From an uncultured Clostridia bacterium (GTDB lineage: Bacteria > Bacillota > Clostridia > Lachnospirales > Lachnospiraceae), in assembly GCA_946626755.1 (NCBI GenBank), contig CAMOUW010000003.1, forward strand, positions 1 through 46,733: a stretch of DNA of 46,733 bases, written 5' to 3'. Shown here one piece after another: positions 34,859 to 42,551 of this stretch. The notes under the pieces were generated by a model. That model was not told the origin of the DNA and did no database searches. It worked only from the letters and a program-made list of their open reading frames with translations. Positions within the stretch are counted from its first letter, which is position 1. Each line of letters opens with the position of its first letter. Both the position numbers and the translations under genes were made by a program.

Positions 34859-35989
34859 ATGTATAAAATAATCAGCAAGGACGGGAGAGCTAAGCATGCC
34901 GAGTTTTCTACTGTACACGGCACCGTGCAGACTCCCGTTTTTATGAATGTAGCCACTGCCGCTGCCATAAAAGGAGCGGTTTCAAGTGTGGATTTAAAAG
35001 AAATAGATACTCAGATAGCGCTGGCCAACACCTATCATCTTCACGTGCGTCCCGGAGACAGTCTGGTAAAGAACATGGGCGGAGTAAGGAGGTTCATGAA
35101 CTGGAAAGGTCCGGTCCTTACGGATTCCGGCGGGTTCCAGGTCTTTTCCCTGGCCGGATTGAGGAAAATAAAAGAAGAAGGAGTCACATTTAACTCCCAT
35201 ATAGACGGTCGGAAAATATTTATGGGGCCTGAGGAAAGTATTCAGATACAGTCAAATCTCGGGTCTACCATAGCTATGGCCTTTGATGAATGTCCTCCTG
35301 CAAAAGCGGAAAAAAAATATATTCAGGATTCTGTAGACAGGACCACCCGCTGGCTTGTAAGGAGTAAAAACGAGATCGAAAGACTAAACAGTCTTGAGGA
35401 CACCTTGAATAAAGACCAGCTGCTTTTTGGTATAAATCAGGGGGGCGTTTATGCGGATATCCGCATAGAACATGCCGGGACGATCTCGGAGCTGGACTTG
35501 CCCGGATACGCTATAGGCGGGCTGGCCGTGGGAGAGAGCCATGAGGAAATGTATCACATTCTTGATGAAACGGTGCCGTTTCTGCCTGTTGAGAAGCCTA
35601 CGTATCTTATGGGGGTGGGAACTCCCGTAAATATTCTGGAGGCAGTGGACAGAGGTGTGGATTTCTTTGATTGTGTTTATCCTTCCAGGAACGGCCGCCA
35701 TGGTCATGTGTATACAAAGCAGGGCAAGCTTAATCTGAAAAATGCGGTGTTTGAGAGAGATGAGTCTCCTATCGAAGAGGGCTGCGGCTGTCAGGCCTGC
35801 CGGAACTATTCAAGAAGCTATATCAGACATCTTCTTCAGATAAAGGAGATGCTGGGGATGCGCCTTTGTGTGCTTCATAACCTGTATTTTTATAATCATC
35901 TGATGGAAGATATACGAAACGCTATTGATGCAGGAGAATATGCTCAGTTCAAGAAAAAAGCCATAGAAGAAATGACGGGACAGGAATAA
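34859..35989 (+). CDS. tgt: tRNA-guanine transglycosylase
   Basis: 376 residues. It exchanges guanine 34 for preQ1 in tRNAs with GUN anticodons, a step in queuosine synthesis. Key motifs: VLTDSGGFQVFSLAGLRK (catalytic Asp region), FGINQGGVYADIR, GYAIGGLAVGESHEEM, GVDFFDCVYPSRNGRHG (second catalytic Asp). The zinc site is GCGCQACRNYSRSYIRHL with the later histidine in CVLHNLYFY. It follows aroC after 5 bp. No queA or preQ1-pathway gene and no yajC is adjacent, unlike the common tgt-yajC arrangement. Confidence 0.97.
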   Translation: MYKIISKDGRAKHAEFSTVHGTVQTPVFMNVATAAAIKGAVSSVDLKEIDTQIALANTYHLHVRPGDSLVKNMGGVRRFMNWKGPVLTDSGGFQVFSLAGLRKIKEEGVTFNSHIDGRKIFMGPEESIQIQSNLGSTIAMAFDECPPAKAEKKYIQDSVDRTTRWLVRSKNEIERLNSLEDTLNKDQLLFGINQGGVYADIRIEHAGTISELDLPGYAIGGLAVGESHEEMYHILDETVPFLPVEKPTYLMGVGTPVNILEAVDRGVDFFDCVYPSRNGRHGHVYTKQGKLNLKNAVFERDESPIEEGCGCQACRNYSRSYIRHLLQIKEMLGMRLCVLHNLYFYNHLMEDIRNAIDAGEYAQFKKKAIEEMTGQE

Positions 35990-36011
35990 AATGACCGTAT
36001 ATTTTTTATAT

Positions 36012-36039
36012 TTGTAATTTATCGTTTTTTTGGTATAGT
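36012..36039 (+). promoter_or_regulatory. Promoter of the alcohol-dehydrogenase-like gene
   Basis: TTGTAA (36012-36017), 16-bp spacer, TATAGT (36034-36039), about 43 bp before the ATG; ACAAGGAG provides the ribosome site. Confidence 0.55.
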
Positions 36040-36081
36040 TAAGCATAATATCTTAAAGAAAACAGCACAAGGAGAACAAGC

Positions 36082-37368
36082 ATGACATCAGATGAATTTT
36101 TATGGGATTTGCCCACGAAAGTCCTTTTTGGTTCGGGCAGGATAAAAAAACTTAAAAATGAAAAAATGCCGGGGACCAAAGCGTTGCTCGTATGCCCGGC
36201 CGGCAATTCTCTGAGAGCCAACGGCAGTCTGAAATATATTTCCGGACAGCTTGAGGAGGCGGGAGTGCAGGTGGTACTTTTTGACCGTGTATCAAAAAAT
36301 CCTGACGATACCCTTATCATGGAAGCAGTAGAGATGGTCCGTTCAGAGGGGTGTGATCTTGTTGTGGGTCTGGGTGGAGGCTCCGTTATAGATGCTGCAA
36401 AAACAGTGGCGGCAGTGGCTCCTTCTCAGGGTGGGATATGGGATTATATGGACTGTACCACGGGAGGAAAAAAGGCATTTGAAAGAGAGCCTCTTCCATG
36501 TATAGCTATTCCCACGACATCGGGAAACGGAAGTGAAGTGACAAGTGTGGCGGCAGTGACACATGGGGAAACGAGAGAAAAGTATGATCTTAAAACGGGA
36601 TTTCCCGTTATGTCTGTTACGGATCCCCAGCTTATGGTTACAGTTTCTCCTGAAGATACGGCATATCAGGGTTTCACAGCATTTATGCACGGAGTAGAGG
36701 GGTATATTTCAAGTAAGCGTACTGCTCCGGCCCAAATGGCAGAAATAGCCGTGCTTGGAAATATCGCCCAGTTTTTGGGGACAGCCATTGAAGATGGTGC
36801 AGATATGGATGCCAGATCGAAGCTTGCATTTGCATCTACCATGGCGGGAATGTCCACCGAACTGGGTTCATCAGCGGGATTAAAAGCCATGGCGTATGCC
36901 TTGAGTGGAGAATATCCGCAGATTCCTTACGGCGCTGTGCTTGCCATGCTTTCCGAAAGCTATTTTAAATTTTTCATTGACAGGCAGGCTTGTGATGAAG
37001 TGTTTATGGAAATGTGTATGGGTATCGGGGTGATAGGGCCGGAAAGTGCCTTCGACTTTTTATTCGGGCTCAGAGATCTGAAGGAAGCCTGGGGGCTTTC
37101 CGGACTGAAAATGAGTGACTTCGGTATTGAAAAAGAAAAATTTGCCGATCTGGCAAAAAGAGCCAAAACCGGTATGTGGTATCTTTTTGAAAACGGTCCG
37201 GCCATTATGTCGGAAAATGACATAAAGGAAGTATACGAGGCGGCATATGAAGGTATCACATATGATGAAGTTGAAGATGAAGAGGAAGAGGCCGGATACG
37301 AAGAGGATGACGTTGATAACGTTGAAGACGTTTCTGAGGCTGTAACCGGGTCTGATAAAGAAGAGTAA
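36082..37368 (+). CDS. Iron-alcohol-dehydrogenase homologue lacking most metal ligands
   Basis: 428 residues. The N-terminal domain keeps the nucleotide-binding features of group III dehydrogenases (LVVGLGGGSVIDAAKT, CIAIPTTSGNGSEVT). In the metal-binding half, the canonical Asp and His residues (D196, H200, H263 and H277 in FucO numbering) align here with Thr199, His203, Lys268 and Tyr283. His267 is also Tyr272. Only one of four ligands remains, so ordinary Fe- or Zn-dependent alcohol oxidation seems unlikely. The last 40 residues are a very acidic tail (EVEDEEEEAGYEEDD) not usual in the family. It has its own promoter and stands alone before the ECF genes. It may be a pseudoenzyme, a binding protein or use another chemistry. 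Confidence 0.75.
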   Translation: MTSDEFLWDLPTKVLFGSGRIKKLKNEKMPGTKALLVCPAGNSLRANGSLKYISGQLEEAGVQVVLFDRVSKNPDDTLIMEAVEMVRSEGCDLVVGLGGGSVIDAAKTVAAVAPSQGGIWDYMDCTTGGKKAFEREPLPCIAIPTTSGNGSEVTSVAAVTHGETREKYDLKTGFPVMSVTDPQLMVTVSPEDTAYQGFTAFMHGVEGYISSKRTAPAQMAEIAVLGNIAQFLGTAIEDGADMDARSKLAFASTMAGMSTELGSSAGLKAMAYALSGEYPQIPYGAVLAMLSESYFKFFIDRQACDEVFMEMCMGIGVIGPESAFDFLFGLRDLKEAWGLSGLKMSDFGIEKEKFADLAKRAKTGMWYLFENGPAIMSENDIKEVYEAAYEGITYDEVEDEEEEAGYEEDDVDNVEDVSEAVTGSDKEE

Positions 37369-37392
37369 AAGATTTAATGATCAGGATGATTG

Positions 37393-38247
37393 ATGTCGAT
37401 TATAAGTGCGAAGAAAATTAAATATGCCTATCCCCGTAAGGATGATGAGGGCAATGAAACAGAACCATTTGTCGCTCTGGACGGAGTGTCTCTGGAAGCA
37501 AATGAAGGGGAGTTTATCACCATCCTGGGTCACAATGGTTCGGGGAAATCCACATTTGCAAAGCATCTGAACGCCCTGCTTGTACCGGATGAGGGCAGTG
37601 TCTTTATAGATGGCATGGATACGTCTGAAGATGATTATACATTAAAAATCAGAGAAACGGCAGGAATGGTCTTTCAGAATCCGGATAACCAGATGGTTTC
37701 ATCTGTAGTGGATGAAGAGGTGGGATTCGGACCGGAAAATATAGGTGTACCTACCGAAGAAATATGGAAACGGGTAGAGTCGGCATTAAATGCTGTCGGT
37801 ATGTATGCTTATAAGGAGAGCAATCCCGGCAGACTTTCCGGCGGACAAAAGCAGAGAGTGGCCATAGCAAGCGTTCTGGCCATGAATCCCAAGTGTATCG
37901 TTTTGGATGAGCCTACCGCCATGCTGGATCCGGGCGGAAGAAAAGATGTTCTGGATGTTTTGCATGATTTAAATAAAAGAAACGGAGTGACGGTCATACT
38001 TATAACCCACAATATGGAAGAGGTGACGGCCTCCGACAGGGTATTTGTTATGGACAAGGGGCGTGTAGTTATGAATGGCACGCCTGAAGAGATTTTTTCG
38101 AGAGTGGAAGAAATGAAATCACTCCGCCTGGATGTTCCTAAAGTTACCATATTGGCTCATGAATTGAAAAAAAGCGGGCTTCCGCTTAAAGACGGGATAC
38201 TGACATCGGAAGAACTGGTGAGGGAAATAATGTCACTCCGGATTTGA
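37393..38247 (+). CDS. ecfA1: ECF transporter ATPase, EcfA1
   Basis: 284 residues. An ABC ATPase with Walker A ILGHNGSGKSTFAKHLNALL, Q-loop VFQNPDNQMVSS, signature RLSGGQKQRVAIAS and Walker B CIVLDEPTAMLDP. The Q-loop motif and the C-terminal extension are those of energy-coupling-factor transporters, which import vitamins and metals with interchangeable substrate-binding S subunits. ATG 37393 (after AGGATGA) is preferred to the TTG one codon earlier. ecfA2 and ecfT follow. No S-component gene is in the window, as expected for the shared (group II) module. Confidence 0.93.
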   Translation: MSIISAKKIKYAYPRKDDEGNETEPFVALDGVSLEANEGEFITILGHNGSGKSTFAKHLNALLVPDEGSVFIDGMDTSEDDYTLKIRETAGMVFQNPDNQMVSSVVDEEVGFGPENIGVPTEEIWKRVESALNAVGMYAYKESNPGRLSGGQKQRVAIASVLAMNPKCIVLDEPTAMLDPGGRKDVLDVLHDLNKRNGVTVILITHNMEEVTASDRVFVMDKGRVVMNGTPEEIFSRVEEMKSLRLDVPKVTILAHELKKSGLPLKDGILTSEELVREIMSLRI

Positions 38248-38372
38248 GGTGCGGTGCTTTTTGAATCCCGGAAAGGACGCAGGTGCCTATTCCTTGTATG
38301 ATAACCGGAACTCCCTATCTCATACAAAATATGTACCGTAAATACATTTACACGGCACCAAGGGAGAAAGAA

Positions 38373-39236
38373 ATGGAGTTAAAGACAGAAAATATCATAT
38401 ACGAATATGACAGTGGCACAGGATATGCTAAAAGAGCTCTGGATGGTGTAAATGTAACTGTCAGGGAAAATGAGTTTATCGGTCTTATAGGTCACACCGG
38501 CTCCGGAAAGTCCACATTCATACAGCATTTGAACGGACTTGTAAAACCTACTGAAGGCAGAGTTCTGTGGAACGGCAGAGATATCAACTCAAAAGATTTT
38601 GACAGAAGAGCATTGAGAGGACATGTGGGACTGGTGTTTCAATACCCCGAATACCAGCTGTTTGAGACCACGGTTCTTAAGGATGTGGAGTTTGGCCCTA
38701 AAAATCTGGGTCTATCGGAAGAAGAAGCCTTAGAAAGAGCCAGAGAAGCCCTTGCCATGGTAGGGATAGAAAAAGAGTTTTATCAGGTATCGCCATTCAA
38801 TCTCTCGGGAGGACAAAAACGCAGAGTAGCCATCGCCGGGGTGCTGGCCATGAAACCGGATGTCCTGATACTGGATGAGCCCACAGCCGGTCTTGATCCC
38901 AAGGGGCGTGATGAAATCCTGGGGCGTATAGCCGGGATTCAAAAAGAAACCGGAAATACCGTAATATTGGTATCCCACAGCATGGACGAAATAGGAGAAT
39001 TCGTAAACCGTGTGCTGGTTATGGACGAAGGGCGTATCGTAATGGACGATGAGCCGCGGGTAGTATTTTCAAGGCTCGAAGAACTGGATAAAAAAGGATT
39101 GTCGGCACCGCAGATAACATACATCATGCGTGACCTGAAAAAAGCAGGACTGGATGCAGATACCTCAGCCCTCACGGTAGAAGAAGCAAAGAAATCCATA
39201 CTCCGGGCACTAAAAAGCCCAAGGGGTCCGTATTGA
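38373..39236 (+). CDS. ecfA2: ECF transporter ATPase, EcfA2
   Basis: 287 residues from ATG 38373, which follows AAGGGAGAAAG; an in-frame extension to 38283 has no ribosome site. Motifs: Walker A LIGHTGSGKSTFIQHLNGL, Q-loop VFQYPEYQLFETTV, signature NLSGGQKRRVAIAGVLA, Walker B VLILDEPTAGLDP. The sequence belongs to the A2 branch (FQYPE.QLFE). It forms the ATPase heterodimer with EcfA1 on the cytoplasmic face of the EcfT subunit. The 125-bp gap after ecfA1 contains nothing else recognisable. A conserved-loop hairpin lies between this gene and ecfT. Confidence 0.93.
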   Translation: MELKTENIIYEYDSGTGYAKRALDGVNVTVRENEFIGLIGHTGSGKSTFIQHLNGLVKPTEGRVLWNGRDINSKDFDRRALRGHVGLVFQYPEYQLFETTVLKDVEFGPKNLGLSEEEALERAREALAMVGIEKEFYQVSPFNLSGGQKRRVAIAGVLAMKPDVLILDEPTAGLDPKGRDEILGRIAGIQKETGNTVILVSHSMDEIGEFVNRVLVMDEGRIVMDDEPRVVFSRLEELDKKGLSAPQITYIMRDLKKAGLDADTSALTVEEAKKSILRALKSPRGPY

Positions 39237-39295
39237 ATAAAAGCGTACCCGCCATTAAACATAGATAAACCAAAATAAACTAAAAAACAGTCAGG

Positions 39296-39367
39296 CAGCG
39301 GTTATAATTCAATATATTACGGGCGTCAAGCGGCAGCGTGCCCGGAATAAATATATTATAGCCACTG
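39296..39367 (+). repeat. Conserved-loop hairpin repeat, copy 6, between ecfA2 and ecfT
   Basis: The left arm CAGCGGTTATAATTCAATAT (39296-39315, plus ATTA) pairs imperfectly with TAAATATATTATAGCCACTG (to 39367). They enclose the 24-bp core 39321-39344, identical to that at 27803-27826. No T run follows, so it does not look like a full terminator; it may modulate expression of ecfT relative to the ATPases. Confidence 0.85.
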
Positions 39368-39431
39368 CGTAAAAGGATAGTGAAAAACATCCGGAGCATA
39401 ATGAATAACAGCTACAGGAAACAGGAGAAAA

Positions 39432-40235
39432 ATGTTTAGGGATATAACACTGGGCCAATACTACCCGGAACAATCCATAATACACAGACTGGATCCAAGA
39501 GTAAAACTCTTGGGAACCCTGGTCTACATCATTACGCTCTTCATTGGTAAGAGCTTTTTTGTGTATATTCCAGCAGCAGTATTTCTCGTAATGATCATTG
39601 CCTTATCCCGTGTCCCTGTTTCATATGTAATGCGCGGGGTAAAACCCATCATACCGCTGATCATCATAAGCGCCGCATTCAACATAATCCTAACGCCGGG
39701 AAACGACATAGTATCATTCGGTATAATCCACATAACAAGTGAAGGCATATACATGGCAATATTCATGGCAGTAAGACTGTTTTTTCTGATAACGGGTTCA
39801 TCCATCCTTACTCTGACCACTACCCCAACAGCTCTCACCGACGGGCTGGAAAAAGGACTCAGATTTTTAATAATCTTTAAAGTACCTGTACATGAAATAG
39901 CCATGATGATGTCCATAGCATTAAGATTCATTCCCATCCTCATAGAAGAGACAGACAAAATACGCAAAGCACAGATGGCCAGAGGAGCTGACTTCGAAAG
40001 CGGTAACATAATGAAAAGAGCAAAAGCAATGATCCCTTTGCTCGTACCTCTTTTCGTATCCGCCTTCAGAAGGGCATCTGATCTGGCCATGGCCATGGAA
40101 GCAAGATGTTATCACGGCTCGCAGGGGCGTACCAGAATGAAGCCGCTGGTATACAAAAGACTGGATTTCATAGCCTACGGGATAATAGGCGCATATCTGG
40201 CAACAGTAATAATCATGAGAGCGTGCGGGTTATAA
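39432..40235 (+). CDS. ecfT: ECF transporter membrane subunit EcfT
   Basis: 267 residues with about five or six hydrophobic helices (for example LLGTLVYIITLFIGKSFFVY and PIIPLIIISAAFNIILTP). The two cytoplasmic coupling motifs of EcfT that dock on the ATPases are present as AQMARGADFES and AMEARCYHGSQGRT. The start ATG follows ACAGGAGAAAA. The protein couples ATP hydrolysis to toppling of the S subunit. truA follows 65 bp later, the conserved order in many Firmicutes. Confidence 0.93.
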   Translation: MFRDITLGQYYPEQSIIHRLDPRVKLLGTLVYIITLFIGKSFFVYIPAAVFLVMIIALSRVPVSYVMRGVKPIIPLIIISAAFNIILTPGNDIVSFGIIHITSEGIYMAIFMAVRLFFLITGSSILTLTTTPTALTDGLEKGLRFLIIFKVPVHEIAMMMSIALRFIPILIEETDKIRKAQMARGADFESGNIMKRAKAMIPLLVPLFVSAFRRASDLAMAMEARCYHGSQGRTRMKPLVYKRLDFIAYGIIGAYLATVIIMRACGL

Positions 40236-40300
40236 AATCCAAACATACATCATCGCATATCATTTACATTCACAAAAAAGAGTTCATTTGGGAGAAAACC

Positions 40301-41089
40301 ATGAAAAGAGTACTGCTTAAAGTTTCATACGACGGAGCCGGGTACCACGGATGGCAGGTACAGCCAAATGCCATCACCGTAGAAGGAGTATTAAACGAAA
40401 AACTCTCAGAGCTGACCGGAGAGAGCATAGAAGTCATCGGTGCCAGCAGAACAGATGCAGGTGTTCACGCCCTGGGAAATGTGGCTGTATTCGATACAGA
40501 ATCCACAATACCTCCGGAGCGTTTTTCCTATGCTCTAAACACCATACTCCCGGAAGATATAAGCGTTGCAGAGTCATTTGAGGTGCCGCCCGGTTTTCAC
40601 CCCAGAAAGACCGATACTGAAAAAACATATGAATATACCATTCTGAATACAAAATTTCCCGTGCCCGGACGCCGTGGGTACACCTGGCATGTAAAAGTCC
40701 CTCTGGATATAGACAAAATGAGATCTGCGGCCTCCGTGCTCATAGGACCCCACGATTTCCGCGGCTTTTGCAGCTCAAAAACCCAGGCGGAAAGCACAGT
40801 ACGAACCATTTACTCCATAAATGTAACAAAGCATGAAGATGAGATAAAAATAGTAGTATGCGGAGACGGTTTTTTGTACAATATGGTGCGGATCATAGCC
40901 GGAACCCTTGCCTCGGCAGGAGGGCTTGGCAAAGTCACTGTCACAGATATAGAAAAAGCCCTGAGAACAGGCGACAGGACCCTTGCAGGACTCACAGCGC
41001 CTCCTCAGGGGCTTTGTCTTGTAGACATATGGTACCCTGAACTGGAAGAAATCTATCCGGAATCTGAAAATTGCGGATCAGACTTTTAA
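40301..41089 (+). CDS. truA: tRNA pseudouridine synthase A
   Basis: 262 residues. TruA makes pseudouridine at positions 38-40 of tRNA anticodon stems. Motifs: LLKVSYDGAGYHGWQVQPN, the catalytic Asp in IGASRTDAGVHALGN, HPRKTDTEKTYEYTI, HDFRGFCSSKTQ and the C-terminal DGFLYNMVRIIAGTL. I use ATG 40301, preceded by TTGGGAGAAAACC; the frame is open upstream into ecfT but without a ribosome site. It is the last gene of the ecf unit. rplM and rpsI, its frequent downstream neighbours, are not present. Confidence 0.95.
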   Translation: MKRVLLKVSYDGAGYHGWQVQPNAITVEGVLNEKLSELTGESIEVIGASRTDAGVHALGNVAVFDTESTIPPERFSYALNTILPEDISVAESFEVPPGFHPRKTDTEKTYEYTILNTKFPVPGRRGYTWHVKVPLDIDKMRSAASVLIGPHDFRGFCSSKTQAESTVRTIYSINVTKHEDEIKIVVCGDGFLYNMVRIIAGTLASAGGLGKVTVTDIEKALRTGDRTLAGLTAPPQGLCLVDIWYPELEEIYPESENCGSDF

Positions 41090-41201
41090 CCGGTGTCACA
41101 ATACATTCTGCAATATACACAGATCACATTTCAATATCTTTTCAAAAAAACATCTGAAAAATCGTTTTTAAATTATTATTTAGTTGTTAAAGAGGACGAT
41201 C

Positions 41202-41621
41202 ATGGAATACATCACAAACAGCGTTGAAGAAACATTTGCCCTGGGAGAAAAAATGGGGCAGGAAGCCGGGCGTGGCGAAGTTATAACCCTGTCAGGAGAT
41301 CTGGGGGCGGGAAAAACCGCATTTGCCCAGGGATTTGCAAAAGGTCTGGAAATAAGAGAAGACATAACCAGCCCCACATTTACAATAATGTGCGTATACG
41401 AAACAGGAAGGCTGCCCTTTTACCACTTTGATGTATACCGCCTGGCAGACGGGTCTGAATTGGAAGCCATAGGTGCGGAAGAATACTTTTACAGTGACGG
41501 AGTATGCCTTATAGAATGGCCTGAAAACATAGAAGGATACGTTCCGGAAAATGCAAAAAAAATCCGCATAGAAAAAAATCCGGCCTGTGGAAGTGATTAC
41601 AGAAAAATAATTGTGGAATAA
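41202..41621 (+). CDS. tsaE: tRNA threonylcarbamoyladenosine ATPase TsaE
   Basis: 139 residues. TsaE is the small ATPase of the TsaB-TsaD-TsaE complex that makes t6A37 in tRNA. Walker A is LSGDLGAGKTAFAQGFAKGL. ITSPTFTIMCVYE and FYHFDVYRLADGSELEAIGAEEY are the standard motifs, and LIEWPENIEGYVP marks the end. ATG 41202 lies 6 bp after AGAGGA. In many Clostridia tsaE is followed by tsaB and rimI; here a rhodanese lipoprotein gene follows. Confidence 0.94.
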   Translation: MEYITNSVEETFALGEKMGQEAGRGEVITLSGDLGAGKTAFAQGFAKGLEIREDITSPTFTIMCVYETGRLPFYHFDVYRLADGSELEAIGAEEYFYSDGVCLIEWPENIEGYVPENAKKIRIEKNPACGSDYRKIIVE

Positions 41622-41683
41622 CAGACGGCATATAGAAAACAATTATATCCGGGAGTAAAAAAACTATTATCTTCAGAAAACAG

Positions 41684-41723
41684 CAGGGGAGTATAATGTC
41701 ATGCAGGGACATATGCGCCCCTG
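41684..41723 (+). terminator. Imperfect hairpin after tsaE
   Basis: CAGGGGAGTATAATGTC (41684-41700) pairs imperfectly with GGACATATGCGCCCCTG (41707-41723). The following sequence is AT-rich without a clean T run, so it could be a weak terminator or a structured leader of the next gene. Confidence 0.45.
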
Positions 41724-41756
41724 TATTATTATATTTACACAAGGGAGAACACACAG

Positions 41757-42329
41757 ATGAAAAATACTATAAAAACCAAAAATAATAAAAAAACCGGATT
41801 TATATTAAAAGCATCAGCGGCAGCAGCTATAATGGCTATGGTGCCGGTAATGGCCGGATGTGTGGCGGGTACGCAAACGGGTGGAGAAGCGACCGTGTCA
41901 GAAACACAGGCTGTGCAGACAGAGCAGACCCAGTCCTCAGAAAATGTCATGACAACGCCGGCTCCGGAAAATACGGAAACATCCGGTACAGAGGCGGCTG
42001 TTGAAACAAATGCCCCGGGGACATATACGCAGATCTCATCTGATGAAGCGGCACAGATGATGGCAAATGAAACAGACTATATCATCTTAGATGTAAGGCG
42101 TCCTGATGAGTTTGCCTCAGGACATATTCCGGGTGCCGTAAATGTGGCAAACGAGACCATAAGTGAGGACAGTGTAAAAGATGTTCTTAAAGATAAATCA
42201 CAGCGCATTTTCATATACTGCAGAAGCGGGAACCGAAGCAAGCAGGCGTCTGAAAAGCTGGTCAATATGGGATACACTAACATTTATGAATTTGGCGGGA
42301 TAAACACATGGAAGGGAGCGGTAGAGTAA
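41757..42329 (+). CDS. Rhodanese-domain lipoprotein
   Basis: 190 residues. A signal peptide with lipobox VMAGCVAG anchors it outside the membrane. A Thr/Glu/Ala-rich linker reaches to about residue 85. The rest is a single rhodanese domain (YIILDVRRPDEFASGHIPGA) with the active-site loop IYCRSGNRSKQASEKL, whose Cys is intact. The end GYTNIYEFGGINTWKGAVE is typical. Extracytoplasmic rhodaneses of this form are common in Clostridia; sulfur transfer or redox handling is assumed. It has an ACAAGGGAG ribosome site. Confidence 0.88.
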   Translation: MKNTIKTKNNKKTGFILKASAAAAIMAMVPVMAGCVAGTQTGGEATVSETQAVQTEQTQSSENVMTTPAPENTETSGTEAAVETNAPGTYTQISSDEAAQMMANETDYIILDVRRPDEFASGHIPGAVNVANETISEDSVKDVLKDKSQRIFIYCRSGNRSKQASEKLVNMGYTNIYEFGGINTWKGAVE

Positions 42330-42416
42330 AAGACTTTTCAGCCGTCCCGGTGCATGATTCCCGCGCGTTCATTTACGTCGTGAAAAAGTGTGAAAAACAG
42401 TTTATAAAAAATTTAG

Positions 42417-42446
42417 TTGAATACATATATAAGTTAATGATATAAT
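42417..42446 (+). promoter_or_regulatory. Candidate promoter of secA
   Basis: TTGAAT (42417-42422), 18-bp spacer, perfect TATAAT (42441-42446). The leader to the ATG is about 100 nt. Confidence 0.6.
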
Positions 42447-42551
42447 ACCTCTTTAGCAGGAAAGTTGTTTCCTATTTGTATTGTTTTATGAAAAAAGCAA
42501 AATATTAAAAATACATAGATATTTTTTGATTTAAGGAGAAGGAAAAGGATC

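Noticed and set aside
17898-39367. Integron attC sites, because of variable stems
   Set aside because: attC elements conserve the ends of the stem, while here the apical loop is constant; no integrase or gene cassettes are seen.
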